Below, in pieces: positions 36,001 to 46,915 of a stretch of DNA of 64,000 nucleotides (position 1 is the stretch's first letter; every line of letters begins with the position of its first letter). The position numbers and the translations under genes were made by a program. Location of the stretch: NCBI GenBank assembly GCA_958450365.1, contig CAUEEP010000933.1, positions 1,240,001 through 1,304,000 of the forward strand, read 5' to 3'. The notes beneath the pieces were generated by a model. That model did not search any database and was not told where the DNA came from. It saw only the letters and a program-made list of their open reading frames with translations. This DNA comes from Mesorhabditis belari (Eukaryota > Nematoda > Chromadorea > Rhabditida > Rhabditidae).

Positions 36001-39000
36001 TCTCCGCGAGCTAGCCACCCGAACAACCCGTCTAGAAGCCTCGATATCAGGCATTTTGCAACGAGTTCGATGCGGGCATTCAAAGCGACTTTTCGCCTCA
36101 CTTTCCCAGCATAAACTCATGTTTTTCAAAAGCCCTGATGATACGGTTTGTTGCTAGATTTTTGACTACTTAAGTACTTGTAATATTAGTCTAATTTTAC
36201 AGGTGCCAACAAGTTTCCTCTCATTGCAAGGGGCACACATTTGCGAGAAACAGAAAACCGAAAGCGATGAGTACTCGGGAAGCTCGGATGAGCAACAACA
36301 GAAGGAACAGAAGGGAAATAATGCGAACAAAAGGGAATACACGATATCGATTGAGGTTTGTCTGGGTTTTTTCATCAGAAAATGACAAGCTGGAGGGCAG
36401 GGTAGCTAAAGAATTTGTCATTTCGTCAAATCCTGGCAAAGTTAATCGATCAGTGGTCAGGGCTAAAGCCAGGACCTGCCCCAGGGCCTGCTCCAGGACC
36501 TGCCCCAGGACCTGCCCCAGGACCTGCCCCAGGATCTGCCCCAGGACCCCAGGACCTGCCCCAGGACCTGCCCCAGGACCTGCCCCAGGACCTGCCCCAG
36601 GACCTGCCCCAGGACCTGCCCCAGGACCTGCCCCAGGACCTGCCCCAGGACCCAGGACCTTTTTGAAAGATGTCAAGCGAAATCCTAATCTTAAATTCAG
36701 CTTGCTAACGAGGATCCACTCTATTTGGTGTTACGGTCAGCTGAAGAAAAAGAGAAATGGCTGGTAAGACACTTGACCCACTGATTCTAGTGGTTCTAAA
36801 GATCTAAAACTATATTGTTAAACTTTTCAGTACTTTCTCCGCTCGGCTGCTGGCGATGCGACGCTTTGCGGAACGCCTTTTGAGATTCTAATGCAACGAA
36901 TGTTGATTGATGGAGCTAGACAGGGTGAGTTTCAAAAAAACGTTGGCTAAACGTGAAAAAACTATCGAGATAAACACTGTGCGTTCCAGTTTGAGCCTTT
37001 AAAATAATCGAATCGCAAATTTGCAGACTCACCTTTCTGGAATGACCTCTTACTTGTTTCGGCCGAGGACCCGAAAGATCCAATGGTGTCTATAAATGCG
37101 CAGGAGAAGAAGAAAACGATTGAGATCGCTAAGGTGCGTTCCAGATTGAACGTTTTTCGAAAAACATTTGTGAAAAGTCAAAGATTTGAGTCAGAAATTC
37201 GTTCAGCTTTGTTCTGTTCAAACTTTTGACTTTTTTAAGAAGCATTTAGACTACCGTAACCCTCTAATAGTTACAGTAGTTTAATGGTTACAGTAGGCGC
37301 TTATGCGAAACAGTAGGAGGTGTTTTAGGCTTGCCACCTCTTCGTTTCGGTGTTGATGCGACCGTGCGCCGTGCAATACCATATCGATTTAGCGCAAAAC
37401 ATTCTCTCGTCAGCTATTCAGGTACGGTGCGCTCCAGTTTACGAAATTAAGTCGAAATTTTCAGTTGGAATTCGTGCGAAACGAGCTCTACGCTCAGCTG
37501 ATCCGAATGACGTCCGGCACGATGCCGTTCGCTTTGCAGGTAACAGCATTTAAGCACCTCCAACACGCACCGTGACATCCAGGACTCACAAAAAAACGAT
37601 TCAGGGCTGGAAGTTGTTGGCGTTAACCCTGCCACTTTTTCTCCCAAAGCAATACGCGTTATTGTGGTTGTTGAAGAGACACATTGCAAGATGGGCGGCC
37701 AAAAGGTGACTCTTACAACATTCTGGAGGTCACACTAGATTTAGAATTTATATAAATAATAGATTTCTTATTTTAAAGCAACTTAAAGCACACCAAGGCG
37801 TACGGTAGAAATGGTGCATTTTAGTCGAATGTCAATGTCTGAAATCGTTTTTAAAACTCATTTTCGGGCATTCTGGATGTCACACTTGATACAGAAGCTT
37901 AGAAATCTATCGAATTCTTATTTTTAAAAGATTCGGATTACTGTAGGAAAGGTCACTTTTTAGTGGCGATGAGGCGAATATTGCTGCGTACTGTGAGGGA
38001 ACGTTGGAGAAAAGTCTCCAAACGGGCGGAAGAGACGAGGGACCGAGTCGACTCGAGGCCACATCGATTCTCACAAGAGATCCGTCGTCAACGAAATTCC
38101 CCCATTCGATCTCGGTTCGATTACCGAATGGGGACTATCAGGTGGATGAGATACCGTAATCCAAAACGTGTCTCTTTTCCTTTAGGTGGTCGAATTTGAC
38201 GGCTCCACCGAAGTGGGCCAATGTCTGTCATCGTTGTGTCTCAAATTGGGAATGCGACCGGCGCTTCTTTCTGGGTACGCACTCTACATCGATCATCCGT
38301 CAAACCAGGGATTGCATTTGTTGAAGGGGAAGCAAAAGGTGGGTAGAAGGCTAGCTGATACTTCTTCCTCGTCTCCTTCCTCTTCTCCTTCCTCTTCTCC
38401 TTCTCCTTCCTCTTCTCCTTCTCCTTCTCCTCTTCTCCTTCTTCCTCTTCTCCTTCTTCTCCTTCTTCTCCTTCTTCTTCCTCTTCCTCCTCTCCTTCTT
38501 CTTCTCCTTCTCCTTCCTCTTCTCCTTCTTCTTCCTCTTCTCCTTCCTCTCTCCTTCTTCTCCTTCTTCTTCCTCTTCCTCCTCTCCTTCTTCTTCTCCT
38601 TCTCCTTCTCCTTCCTCTCCTTCTTCCTCTTCTCCTTCTTCTCCTTCTTCTCCTTCTTCTCCTTCTTCTTCCTCTTCCTCTTCTCCTTCTTCTTCTCCTT
38701 CTCCTTCTTCTTCCTCAATTTTCGTCGAAAAACGTTCAAAATTATTTTTATGCCCTTTTCAGCTCTGCGACTGTTTAACCCTTTGGGAACGACGTGAGCG
38801 AGACTCGAGACGAGGCAGGATATCGGCGGAAGGAGTCGCCAAATTGGAACTCCGATTGCGACACTATTGGAGACATTTGGCACACACGGAGACACTCCTG
38901 GAGAGAGTAAGTGCAGTGGAAATAGACATTAAACGGGAATTAACCACTCTATCTTCAAAGCTGGATGTCACACTGAAACTAGAGCAAGAAATAAAAGAAA

Positions 39001-40331
39001 GGAAGTAATTTTTCGATCCGCCACATATGTCGAAAGCCGAATTTCATACTGTAACTTGGATTCTCTACCGTAATCTTATCAAAATCTCTATTGAATCTTT
39101 GAAACTGGACGTCACACCGTAACTAGAGCAAGGAAAAGATTTTGAAATAGCCAAAGATTCAAATTCCCTCTAAATTCTCCTTTTCAGGGTTTCCTCGTTT
39201 GGCGACAAGCCGAAGAGATTGTCGGTGGCCGGGTGCCGGTTTCCTCCGAGCTCGCCGATCATCTGATGTCTCTGTATGCGCAGTTGAGCTTCGGGGATTT
39301 AGATGGAGCGCCGACCGATCAACATTTTCAATATGTGACCAGCAAGTGGGGGGGATTTCATCAAGAAAATACTATTTGGAGTAGATTTTTTTTGCTCTGG
39401 TCAAGCTAAAGTAAAAAAAAAAGCAGATCTGAGAAGTCGTTTCTAAAAACACCTGTCTATCTTTCTCTGCCTCCCATCTGCCATCCAGGGATTCCCGATT
39501 TTCCAGATTTTACCCCCGCAAGATGTACGAGGTGGCGAATTTGCGAACGCTTCGCGCAAATTTGGAAACGAATTGGCGTCAAATGGGCGGAATGAGCGAA
39601 AACGAGTGCATTCGAGTGATCCTACAGGTGAGCTGTGAGAGCTGGGAGCATTTAGGTGCTTCCATGGCCAACCCGTGGGTGCTTAGGTGCTCCCATGGCC
39701 AAGCTGGGAGCTCCAGTTTCAAATCTCTGGCATTTAGGTGCTCCGAAAATGGCCTCTATTCGGTTGCTCTTTATGGGAAGCCGGCATGCGCACGTCGAAC
39801 GATCGAAGCGTTTTCGTGGCCGTTCACGATTCGGGAGTGCACATTTTGGATCGCCGGCATTTGGTGGGGCGGAATTTGGTGCCTACTGTAACTGTGAACG
39901 TTTAGGAAACGATTCGTTCTTTTCCCTTCCAAAAATTGGTCACTTTCGGCGGCTTTCACAACGATTTCATGATCACGGTGAGTGGATGAGCTCCAGTTTG
40001 GGCAAGTTAGCGTAATTCTCGAATAGATCTTGCAAATTGGATGTCATACTGTAAGCGTACAGTAATCCTAAGCCTACAGGCCTACAGTAAGCAAAAACAC
40101 GCTCTAGGTGGAGCGCATTTTATCGCCCGATTCGCATCCGGAGGAGACGCCAAAAGAGCGGATCACATTCAGCATGGAGCCCGCGCAAATCGAACAGGTT
40201 AGTGTTGTCATTGGACTACGGTAAACCCTAAAAAAGCTACAAAATTGACCTTACCCGACAAGTTTCAGTTGACCACCCATCTCGCCGAGTACATCAGATG
40301 CCAGAAATTGGTTTTCAACATCTCGAAATAA
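24001..40331 (+). CDS. max-1: MAX-1 / PLEKHH-type PH-PH-MyTH4-FERM protein
   Basis: Thirty exons: 24001-24053, 24214-24286, 32692-32835, 32905-32981, 33087-33169, 33420-33550, 33702-33950, 34430-34597, 34686-34775, 34817-34912, 35018-35125, 35169-35270, 35334-35424, 35994-36145, 36203-36355, 36701-36763, 36831-36924, 37027-37133, 37329-37421, 37465-37539, 37605-37705, 37964-38141, 38186-38338, 38763-38906, 39188-39345, 39507-39627, 39738-39878, 39906-39977, 40108-40197, 40269-40331; 1140 residues, close to MAX-1 length. Seen: N-terminal coiled coil (about 20-75, LEEQNERLKQQN), acidic/Ser-Pro linker, PH1 (about 389-490, EKSGYWSL, KRRFVELRNGQLSFY), PH2 (about 500-611), MyTH4 (about 612-770, FWNDLLL, EFVRNELYAQLIRM), FERM (about 805-1140, VFVAVHDSGVHIL, FQKLVTFGGF). 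Known: MAX-1 acts in motor-axon guidance with UNC-5 netrin signalling. Intron 2 is 8.4 kb. Confidence 0.95.
25090..25740. repeat. About 142-bp tandem array, 4-5 units
   Basis: Units share TTTTAGCTGAATATCTTTTA, TCTGGAAGTCACTCTAGA and GATTTAATGATTTTTGC. The 12-bp box starts at 25149, 25289, 25431, 25574 and (opposite strand) 25717. The family differs in sequence from the 141-bp repeats at 16-18 kb but shares box and spacing. Confidence 0.9.
26064..26255. repeat. GAAA/GGAAA polypurine tract
   Basis: About 190 bp of AAGAAAGGAAAGAAAGG-type sequence; the complement is an open Phe-rich ORF that is not a gene. Confidence 0.85.
27929..28455 (+). repeat. Direct duplication of about 170 bp
   Basis: 27929-28103 and 28281-28455 are nearly identical, from AATATCCCTAGGGTCTTGGC through ATGCGCGCGCG to CCAACGTCCCTCCACCGG. 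The 175 bp between them holds a GTGCCTTC cluster, suggesting the cluster arrived with, or triggered, the duplication. Confidence 0.9.
28115..28265 (-). repeat. GTGCCTTC repeat element, copy 1
   Basis: TCTGGAGTGCAGAACACC, then CACGAGTTGAATCGCAAAAT, then about six GAAGGCACTTTTT units. Related copies: 29755-29895, 30495-30605 (inverted), 30670-30745 (inverted, partial), 32385-32535 and 34040-34210 (inverted). Confidence 0.88.
29755..29895 (-). repeat. GTGCCTTC repeat element, copy 2
   Basis: Same order of parts as copy 1 (box TCTGGAGTGCAG at 29760, then CACGAGTTGAATCGC, then about five GAAGGCACTTTTT units). Lies in max-1 intron 2. Confidence 0.88.
30495..30745 (+). repeat. GTGCCTTC repeat elements, copies 3 and 4 (inverted)
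   Basis: Two groups of AAAAAGTGCCTTC units. The first ends in ACTCGTGCAAAGGGTGTTC and CTGCACTCCAGA (30592); the second (30670-30745) lacks the terminal part. Confidence 0.85.
32385..32535 (-). repeat. GTGCCTTC repeat element, copy 5
   Basis: TCTGGAGTGCAGAACACC at 32391, CACGAGTTGAATCGC, then about six GAAGGCACTTTTT units. Same orientation as copies 1 and 2; close to the 3' end of max-1 intron 2. Confidence 0.87.
34040..34210 (+). repeat. GTGCCTTC repeat element, copy 6 (inverted)
   Basis: About eight AAAAAGTGCCTTC units followed by a diverged end and CTGCACTCCAGA at 34197. It lies in max-1 intron 7. Confidence 0.87.
35562..35634 (+). tRNA. tRNA-like sequence (Leu/Ser-type D-arm), probably decayed
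   Basis: Box A GGCTGAGTGGTTAGGAGG and box B GGGTTCGAATCC are good, but the acceptor stem (CAGCGGA with TCCACTT) pairs at about five of seven positions and the T-stem has two mismatches. No clear anticodon arm. It lies in the max-1 intron after exon 35334-35424, in the sense orientation. Confidence 0.45.
35689..35955. repeat. 15-bp satellite (about 18 copies)
   Basis: Perfect tandem GACTAAGCCAAGCTC, switching to GACTAGGCCAAGCTC after the seventh copy. Such a single-base switch is typical of recent block expansion. The minus strand is open as a Gly-Leu-Val-Glu-Leu repeat; not a gene. In the max-1 intron before exon 35994-36145. Confidence 0.95.
36460..36657. repeat. 12-bp satellite CCAGGACCTGCC
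   Basis: About 15 tandem copies with a few variants in the intron between max-1 exons 36203-36355 and 36701-36763. Open in several frames (Gly-Pro-Ala-Pro repeats), which accounts for long spurious ORFs. Confidence 0.93.
38360..38716. repeat. Polypyrimidine CTT/CTCCTT tract, about 355 bp
   Basis: Almost uninterrupted pyrimidine on the max-1 sense strand, between exons 38186-38338 and 38763-38906. It yields a 200-codon Lys/Arg/Glu ORF on the other strand that is an artefact of composition. Confidence 0.95.
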
Positions 40332-40751
40332 GCCTACTCTAGACGCTTTTTGTCAAACCTCAGGTCCAGTTTCTAGTTACACCGGAAACATTATCGTAAC
40401 CCTAGCCTATCAGTTCCCCAAATAGTACTCCATTTACCGTAATCTTCATCCCAAATAAAGCCAATTTTCCGGTGATTGCCTTATCGTTTCGCTTATTCTC
40501 TCGAAAAGTTATAAATTTGTGCATCTGCCCTTGCAAACTTTGTATAAAGTGCAATTTGCTCATCGGTTTCATCTCAAAAACACAGTTGGCCCTACATTCT
40601 TTCACTGCTTATTGAAGTTTCGACTCCATTTGATCATTTTATATTGTTTTGAATTGTTAGAGATGAAATAAAAGTGATATTTCTGAACAACAAAGTAACA
40701 TTTCACTAAACGAGTAACAATTTATCATCAAAAAGTTCCGGCTTATATAAC
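40332..40751. terminator. Convergent 3' region of max-1 and ubq-2
   Basis: max-1 ends at 40331 and ubq-2 (minus) ends at 40752. AATAAA at 40456-40461 and 40669-40674 on the plus strand are candidate poly(A) signals for max-1. No other feature seen. Confidence 0.5.
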
Positions 40752-41706
<955 letters not shown>

Positions 41707-41800
41707 TCAAAATTTTAAAGAAACAACAAATTATTGAAACGAGATCAACATACAAAGATTGGTTATCACAAAGAGTTTAAACAACACAATAGAAAATCGA

Positions 41801-43078
41801 TCATTTCTTCTTTCGTTTCGCACTTAGCAAACTGAAATCTTGATCGCCGGTTTGTGGTGGTTGTTCGTGCGTCTTTTCAACGACATCCGCTGTTCCCACA
41901 TCATCGAGTCCATCCAAAAGATCCATCACTTCCGTGTTTTCCTTCTTCCTTGATCCAGGGGTCTTCTTGGCTTTCCCCTCTTCTTTATTCTCCTCTTGCA
42001 CCTTCAACGATGCGGCGATCTGTTCAGCTTGCAGTTGGATCTTGGCGTCATCCATCTCGTCATCATTGCACGTTGCATCATTGAGATCCAATTGTGCGCT
42101 TGTTGATGCTTCGTCTTTTTCTGCTGGTCCAAACTTGTTAAGCACAGCTTTCGGGATGGCTGGACCAATCAATTCGTTTGGATGGTTTTCATTTGTGTGC
42201 AAAAGCTCATCGAAAACCAATGAAAACCCTTCGACAACTTGATTCTTTGAACGAGTCGCCGCATCGTTTGCGCAAATCTCTGTGATAAGATCGGTCAAAT
42301 CGGAGACCCGCTGAAACGATCGATTTGCGCATGCTTCGATCATCGCGGTGGTCAAAATGAGGCGACTCGTTTGATGCAATCCACAGATCTCTTTCCTCTT
42401 GTTGACAGACAACCACAGACATCCATCGAGATAAAGTTCTTCTCGCGAATCAGGATCAGTAATCGAGATTTCTCCGTCACGAATGAACCCGTACATCACA
42501 CAAAGTGGCATATGATGAATGTTGAGTGGCACTGGGGCGTATTCCCGCTCTGAATGGATAATCGTTCGTTCAGGTTCCACGGTGATCATCGGTCGACGAT
42601 AGTGATGCAGAGCTGCGGCGGCGGCAACCGATGCACAATCCAACAAACACCCATCATCATCCAGCACTTTGATGTTCACTTGCACTTTCCACACTTCTTT
42701 GCCTGCTCGGATGCAGAGTGATTCCACATCAATGCATCTAGAGTCTCGAATGACCAACTCTAGCATTCGCCTCAGCTCGAATCCCTTGCTTCCTAGGCGT
42801 CCGTGTTGAAAAGACGGGTTGGCCATGGGGCTCATGTCGACATCGACAAAAACAAGGCCTTTCGATGGACGATTTCGCGTTGGTTCCCCGATTTCTCCAC
42901 TCACTGTGCAGTATACTTTCGTGTTTCCCAGCGTGCACAAGGCGGTGCCGGTTTGCGAGCCAAGGAAGAGTTTCACCGCCCGAAAATCGTCTCTTGAGCG
43001 GCCGTCCAATCGGAGATTCTCGACGATTCCCTGCACGACGAACTCCCTCTCGCACAAAGTCGGCGGCTCATCTCGCAT
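41801..43078 (-). CDS. exos-9: Exosome core subunit Rrp45 / EXOSC9
   Basis: A single-exon 425-residue protein. It opens with the RNase PH-fold N-terminus typical of Rrp45 (CEREFVVQGI, RLDGRSRDDFR, CTLGNTKVYCTVSGEI, KGLVFVDVDMSP, DDDGCLLDCASVAAAAALHH). The last 150 residues are a low-complexity acidic/Lys tail ending SAKRKKK, as in animal EXOSC9. Known: one of six PH-like ring subunits of the RNA exosome, acting in nuclear and cytoplasmic RNA decay; the ring is catalytically inert in animals. TTTTAG at 43082-43087 sits 3 nt before the ATG and looks like a trans-splice site. It lacks introns although its neighbours have them. Confidence 0.97.
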   Translation of the reverse strand: MRDEPPTLCEREFVVQGIVENLRLDGRSRDDFRAVKLFLGSQTGTALCTLGNTKVYCTVSGEIGEPTRNRPSKGLVFVDVDMSPMANPSFQHGRLGSKGFELRRMLELVIRDSRCIDVESLCIRAGKEVWKVQVNIKVLDDDGCLLDCASVAAAAALHHYRRPMITVEPERTIIHSEREYAPVPLNIHHMPLCVMYGFIRDGEISITDPDSREELYLDGCLWLSVNKRKEICGLHQTSRLILTTAMIEACANRSFQRVSDLTDLITEICANDAATRSKNQVVEGFSLVFDELLHTNENHPNELIGPAIPKAVLNKFGPAEKDEASTSAQLDLNDATCNDDEMDDAKIQLQAEQIAASLKVQEENKEEGKAKKTPGSRKKENTEVMDLLDGLDDVGTADVVEKTHEQPPQTGDQDFSLLSAKRKKK

Positions 43079-43878
43079 TGTCTAAAAAATCGAATTAGTA
43101 AGAGTAAAAGATGTGGAGAAAACAAAAACAAGGCTAAAACAAATTTTGGATAAAGAAATGGCAAGGAATCGGGGAATTTTCAGGCTGAAAAGGTGAACTA
43201 TTCAATTTTTACTGCAATAGTGCAAAATTTGAAGCTTTTTAAGGCCAAATTTCCCTAAACTTTATGAAAAACTGATAAGGAATACAGAAAATGAGAGGAA
43301 AAGTCAAAAATCAAGGACTACTGACAATCGCGAAGTTTGAACAAATGGTATTTTGCACCGGGAAACTCCATTATATAGTAACTTCCTACTAGAAACGAAT
43401 ATTCGATTGACTTAGTTGAATATCTTTACAAAAAGCTTGTCTTCTATAAAATAAATCACTTTTTTGGCTGAATATCTTCGTTTTGTGAATGCATTTTCGT
43501 CTTTTTGCACTACTTAATGGCGTCGTTTGTATGGCGATGGCGTTTTGTGGAAATTATTGAAATGAAAGGACTTGAATCGTTTAGTCTAACGAAAAACGGC
43601 ATTTTCATCCCGTCATTGCACGTCTCCGCGTTAGATAAGCTTTAAAATTCGACTAACTAGTGCTAAAATTAGAATTGATACGCTAAAAACGCCATTTAAA
43701 CCTTAAAATTTGGAAAAGATTAGCTCACCGGAAATGCTGTATTAGAGCGACCGATATTATCCCTTCCCTCGCGATACTAAACAAATATCGTTATAAATAA
43801 GTCGAACACTCGATTTTGATCAAATTTTTGTTTTTTTCTCCTCTGCCTCTCAATGATCTTGAAATTTTAAGCTTCGTC
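43079..43878. promoter_or_regulatory. Bidirectional intergenic region between exos-9 and dcs-1
   Basis: 800 bp between divergent starts; both promoters must lie here. AT-rich; no satellite, no copy of the 12-bp box and no recognised motif. Confidence 0.5.
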
Positions 43879-45444
43879 ATGGAAGTCGAAGTGAGAAACG
43901 AACAACGAGATGCTCAAGAATGGATGCGATCGGCGAAATTTGTCGAGATTCTCGCCAGTGATTCGACTTTTAAGGTAGACACTTTTAATTGTGCTTTAAA
44001 ACTAGACCTGGAGCCAATTTGGAGAAGATAACATCCTTAGCTTTTGCACGTTTTTTTCCATGTCCTTGCCACTTTGGCCTATTTTGCCCATTTTTGAGAC
44101 TTCAAAGTGAGCAGCTGCCCGTTTTACACCTCAAAACCCATTTTCTGAATGTTCAACCTGGTTAAAGGGCCGAAAATATATGTTTGAAGTTGCAAATTAT
44201 TCGCATCTAGTTCGTCTTTCTGGAAACTTGAAAAAAGCATTTTCTAGATGCTTAGCCTGTTAACTGACCAGTTAAAGTTGCAAATTATTTCAATTTAGTC
44301 CTTATTCATCCTCCTGCAGCACTCAAATGGCGAGGAGGGGATTCTGCTGATGAACAAATCGTCGTTTCAAGAAGAACCCGATTGGATCTCGTCGGTAATG
44401 AGCCGATTTTGTGCGCTTTTTAATTCGTTTAGCTGTGCTCTGCTGCATCACTGAAGGAAATCTCGAGAAACGACATCTTTGGTAACTACGATCTGCACAT
44501 CCCGCCCGAATTTAATGGTTTGGTGTCGCTCTCTTTCAACAATTTTCATGTTTAGTTGTCACTTCTCAACTTATCTTCCCGGCTAATGAGAAGCTGAAGG
44601 CAAAATATCGATCGGAAGAGAAATTCGTCATTCACGAGACGCCCGAAGACTACCGAACGATCACTTTGGGGTACATCGAGAAGTACCAACTTAATCTGAA
44701 TGTATTTTTTATGATTTTTGACTAATTTTCACCTTTTCTAGTGGGTCTACAACGTTTTGAACAAAGAGGCCGAAGCTGAGCGAATCATTTATGAAGATCC
44801 GAATCCAGAAAATGGCTTCATTTTATCGCCAGATATAAAGGTTTGTGAATTTTTACGATCTGTGTTTATTTAACTTTAGTGGGACGGGAAAACGGTTGAG
44901 ACTTTGTATGTTCTAGCGATCATTCACCGCAAAGGTGTCAGAAGTGTTCGGTAATTGATGAATCTCTTTAGCATTTCAAAGTTTTTTAGGGATTTAACAG
45001 CAAACGACTTGCCACTCTTAGAGAACATAAAAGAAAAGGGATTGAAAACGATTGAAGAAAAGTCAGTAAACATTTTTGGATTATCTAATCCCTAAATTTA
45101 GCTACGGTCTTCGCAGGGATCAAGTCCGAGTCTATTTCCACTATCAGCCGTCGTTTTTCCACTTGCACGTGCATTTCGTGAATGTCAGGTTGTCTTTAGC
45201 TGTGATTTGTCTATATACAACTCGATTCAGATATCTACCCGCTGGATCGAATGTGCTAAGTGCAATCGCGCTCGATGATGTCATCAATAATATAACATTG
45301 CTTCCCGACTTTTATCAGGTATGACGAAACAGTTTAAGAGCTACATTATCATTTTAGAAAGCCACGCTAACATTCACACGAAAGAAGTCCGACAAACTTT
45401 TGCAAATGTTCGTCGAAGCGGGCAGGATGTCAAAAATCGAATGA
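43879..45444 (+). CDS. dcs-1: Scavenger mRNA-decapping enzyme DcpS
   Basis: Ten exons: 43879-43974, 44320-44394, 44433-44517, 44556-44701, 44742-44840, 44880-44950, 44990-45061, 45102-45188, 45231-45318, 45358-45444; 301 residues, similar to C. elegans DCS-1. Landmarks: YDLHIPPEF and [43 protein letters not shown], and the HIT triad in [11 protein letters not shown] (middle His of HLHVH nucleophilic in the family), then [12 protein letters not shown]. Known: hydrolyses the m7GpppN left by 3'-5' mRNA decay. It lies beside exos-9, an exosome subunit acting just before it in that pathway; the shared promoter region is suggestive but may be chance. AATAAA at 45526-45531 is a likely poly(A) signal. 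Confidence 0.97.
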
Positions 45445-46314
45445 GATCTCAACTTTTTGTGCTCTAATCAATGAAATGATCGGGTCTTTGTTGTGATTTT
45501 ATAGTTTTTCACTATCATTTTGTTAAATAAACGTTTCAAAATTTTAGATTCAGGCTTAAAACGTCGGATCCGTCGCCTATTTCATGCTCTTTTTGTATTT
45601 TGAAAGTCTTTCGTTGCAGGACCTCACTTATCCGCCCATTTGCTGCGAATAATGTCCTTTGAGACTGTTTTCGTCATTTCTTCAGCCTTGTCTCGTTTCG
45701 AGAAATTCCAAAGAAAACGAAATTTTGTACTTTTTGGTTGGGAAAATGTTTTGAAATGACGTTTTGTCTGTGTACTTATGGTGTTTAGTTGATGTGACTA
45801 GACATTTTGCGCCTTTTATCAAATTTATTTCTTTTAAGCTAACAAATCTTCTAATTTTTCCGAAGTCTGAGATTTTGAGATTCTAAATTGCTTTATCGGT
45901 GAGTTTGACGGTTTATCGTAGAGCTGAGCCAAGAACGGCGAAATCTTAGTGCACATTGTGGCAAATTGAACAATTTTGTGGGAAAGTTGATTGTTAAATT
46001 TATAGTCTTAAGCTATAAAGATTATTTCTTGGATAGTTTGGATTACGGTAGTTTTTGTCACAAATACTTACTACTGTATTTATGATAAGGAGGGGATTTG
46101 ACTAAATTTTTCATTCTTGTCAAGTCACTGGTCTGACTCTTTATGTGTACGATTCAAATACGGTCAAGTTAACCAGTTTAACGTTCAATTGTAGTTTCTG
46201 TACTTGGTTTTGGCTTTTAATAGCTCTATCTTCTCGTTTTTAACTTTGTTTCGTAGAGTTAAATCGTAATTTTCGTATTTCCAGGTAACCCCGAGCATCA
46301 CTTGTTCATCAACA
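45445..46314. other. Intergenic spacer dcs-1 to cyc-2.1
   Basis: 870 bp with no ORF of interest, no satellite and no 12-bp box. A TTTCCAG acceptor ends at 46284, about 30 nt before the cytochrome c ATG, and is a likely trans-splice site. Confidence 0.5.
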
Positions 46315-46915
46315 ATGTCTGAAATCCCCGAGGGAGATTACGAGAAAGGAAAGAAGGTCTTCAAACAGCGTTGGTTCGTGGCATTTCTGGAAATCAGTTA
46401 ATTTTGTATGCTTTAGCTTGCAATGCCACGTTGTCGACTCAAAGGCCATGAAGACCGGCCCGACTCTTCACGGAGTCATCGGAAGAACTTCAGGAACGGT
46501 GCCTGGATTCGACTATTCCCCAGCTAACAAGTAAATTTACACGCTTTTAAGCTAATCTGTTGAATTTCTAGGTCAAAGGGAGTCGTCTGGAACAGAGAGA
46601 CACTTTTCGACTACTTAAGGGATCCAAAGAAATACATTCCGGGCACAAAAATGGTGTTCGCAGGATTGAAGAAAGTCGACGAGAGAGCCGATCTCATCAA
46701 GTTCATTGAGGTATGCCTTTTATTGATATTGTGAATGATTAAATAGGGTGCTTTATGGACAACGAGATTCTACGGTGACTAAAGCTGTAGTGTTGCTAAG
46801 AGCTTTTTTTAAAAAGGGTTTCACATGATCATACTTGTAATAGACTTAGCTATGACATGACAAGGCCAAAAGTTATTTGTCTCTTTTTCAGGTTGAGAGT
46901 GCCAAGCCCGTCTAA
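46315..46915 (+). CDS. cyc-2.1: Cytochrome c
   Basis: Exons 46315-46373, 46417-46530, 46572-46710, 46892-46915; 111 residues. The heme-attachment motif is CLQCH (Cys20, Cys23, His24), followed by [42 protein letters not shown] with the axial Met, and a short C-terminal exon ending VESAKPV. Known: shuttles electrons from complex III to IV in the mitochondrial intermembrane space. First of three tightly spaced plus-strand genes (395 bp to rpb-11, AATAAA near 47166), so perhaps the lead gene of an operon. cyc-2.1 and cyc-2.2 are not separable by eye. Confidence 0.96.

Noticed and set aside
36221..36767. Gly/Pro/Ala-repeat ORFs on both strands
   Set aside because: Translations of the 12-bp CCAGGACCTGCC satellite joined to max-1 exon sequence in the wrong frame.
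38293..38895. 200-codon Lys/Arg/Glu-rich ORF on the minus strand and its Ser/Pro/Leu-rich plus-strand mirror
   Set aside because: Both are translations of the CTCCTT polypyrimidine tract plus parts of max-1 exons; no splice or family support.
39523..39891. Alternative reading of max-1 exon 27 ending in WGGIWCLL
   Set aside because: The frame starting at 39738 gives WPLFGCSLWEA and VFVAVHDSGVHIL, a clear FERM segment, and keeps phase with both neighbours.
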